A stretch of 55,760 nt of DNA. It comes from Acidobacteriota bacterium (lineage in GTDB: Bacteria; Acidobacteriota; Terriglobia; 2-12-FULL-54-10). Below the pieces are notes generated by a model. The model saw only the letters and a list, made by a program, of their open reading frames with translations, was not told where the DNA came from and searched no databases. Positions 55,472 to 55,760 of this stretch are shown here, piece after piece. The stretch is taken from positions 1 to 55,760 of the forward strand of contig SHUM01000019.1 in NCBI GenBank assembly GCA_009691245.1. The letters are read 5' to 3'. Within the stretch, counting starts at the first letter, position 1. Every line of letters starts with the position of its first letter. Both the position numbers and the translations under genes were made by a program.

Positions 55472-55760
55472 CTACAAGTCCGTGACCGGTTTGTCGTAGC
55501 CGGTCATTTCCAGGTAGCCCACGCCCGATATAGGCTGGCTCGCAATGGTTCCCTGGTAATCCACTGCGCCTTCCCAGTAGTTCGGCGAGAATTCGAAACG
55601 GCTGACGATTTCCTGGGCCGGCAGCAGCGAAGAAGCATTCAAGGAGAGATTCAATGCAGGAACCAGAATCTGCCAGCGCAAGGGATAACGTGCCCCGGTT
55701 GCCGGACTCGTCCAGACTCCGGATGGAACCAGCTCGAACTCCCCGGCGGTGAAGTGGCGT
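55472..55760 (-). CDS. CrtC/lipocalin-like protein, 3' end only
   Basis: The last 95 codons of a minus-strand gene running out of the window. The reading frame shows RHFTAGEFELVPSGVWTSPA, then RYPLRWQILVPALNLSL and NYWEGAVDYQGTIASQPISG, VGYLEMTGYDKP. This is the C-terminal pattern of the lipocalin-like carotenoid 1,2-hydratase (CrtC)/AttH family, with the YWEGAV and GYLEMTGY marks. The function may be carotenoid hydration, but many members have other roles. It converges with the preceding gene, with stops 3 bases apart. Confidence 0.8.
   Translation of the reverse strand, partial: RHFTAGEFELVPSGVWTSPATGARYPLRWQILVPALNLSLNASSLLPAQEIVSRFEFSPNYWEGAVDYQGTIASQPISGVGYLEMTGYDKPVTDL

Overview
The window looks like chromosomal DNA of an Acidobacteriota-type bacterium, probably uncultured. 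This is an inference. It rests on high-GC, tightly packed genes, a System I cytochrome c maturation cluster, Moco genes, AsmA/TPR proteins, a split ATP synthase operon and several short dispersed inverted repeats. There is no rRNA, integrase, transposase, phage module or CRISPR array. One tRNA gene is present (Arg, anticodon CCG, CCA encoded).

Layout. (1) 1-1430: a dicluster ferredoxin and a DUF4258/MqsA-type toxin-antitoxin pair with a recognisable promoter and palindromic operator. (2) 1496-8213, minus strand: ccmH, ccmF, a variant ccmE with a CxxxY haem-binding motif, a 1-Cys peroxiredoxin, a GT39-like glycosyltransferase with C-terminal TPRs, and ccmB. ccmA, ccmC and ccmG are not here. 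(3) 8383-10803: transaldolase, a TonB-like protein, tRNA-Arg and a terminator. (4) 11068-15485: ATP synthase b', b, delta, alpha and gamma, with no beta or epsilon downstream. (5) 15517-18853: a four-helix-bundle gene with two in-frame TAG codons, Sua5/TsaC, a DUF6176 protein, a Tat-exported amidohydrolase and an upstream helical gene with an in-frame TAA. (6) 19106-23621: Moco genes mogA/moaB, moaC and moeA with a receiver-DUF4388 protein between them, then purA. (7) 23820-25848: thioredoxin and glycogen synthase. (8) 26144-33258, plus strand: transketolase, rpiB, a DUF6687-like protein, phosphoglucose isomerase and citrate synthase, a central carbon block. (9) 33438-37954: an RND efflux pump and its adaptor. 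(10) 38233-42181: a two-domain dCTP deaminase, a small tautomerase, a degenerate receiver protein and a fused CobA-HemD. (11) 42224-50153, minus strand: a long run of DUF-like exported protein, AsmA, signal peptidase I, RNase III and two exported TPR-type proteins. (12) 50553 to the end: a chimeric exported protein ending in a DinB-like fragment, then photolyase, an SDR-DUF2867 protein, an exported membrane protein and, convergent, the 3' end of a CrtC-like lipocalin gene. The last group looks like a light or oxidative stress neighbourhood.

The most interesting signals are the CxxxY CcmE alongside an intact CcmH, and an approximately 80-90 bp inverted-repeat family (at least seven full or half copies) placed exactly at gene ends and starts. 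Others are a second inverted-repeat type that abuts a start codon, two otherwise well preserved genes carrying in-frame stops, the TA locus whose toxin frame has lost its normal start and stop, and the DinB chimera. I did not find a clearly new multi-gene system; the candidates are described with tests that would decide them.
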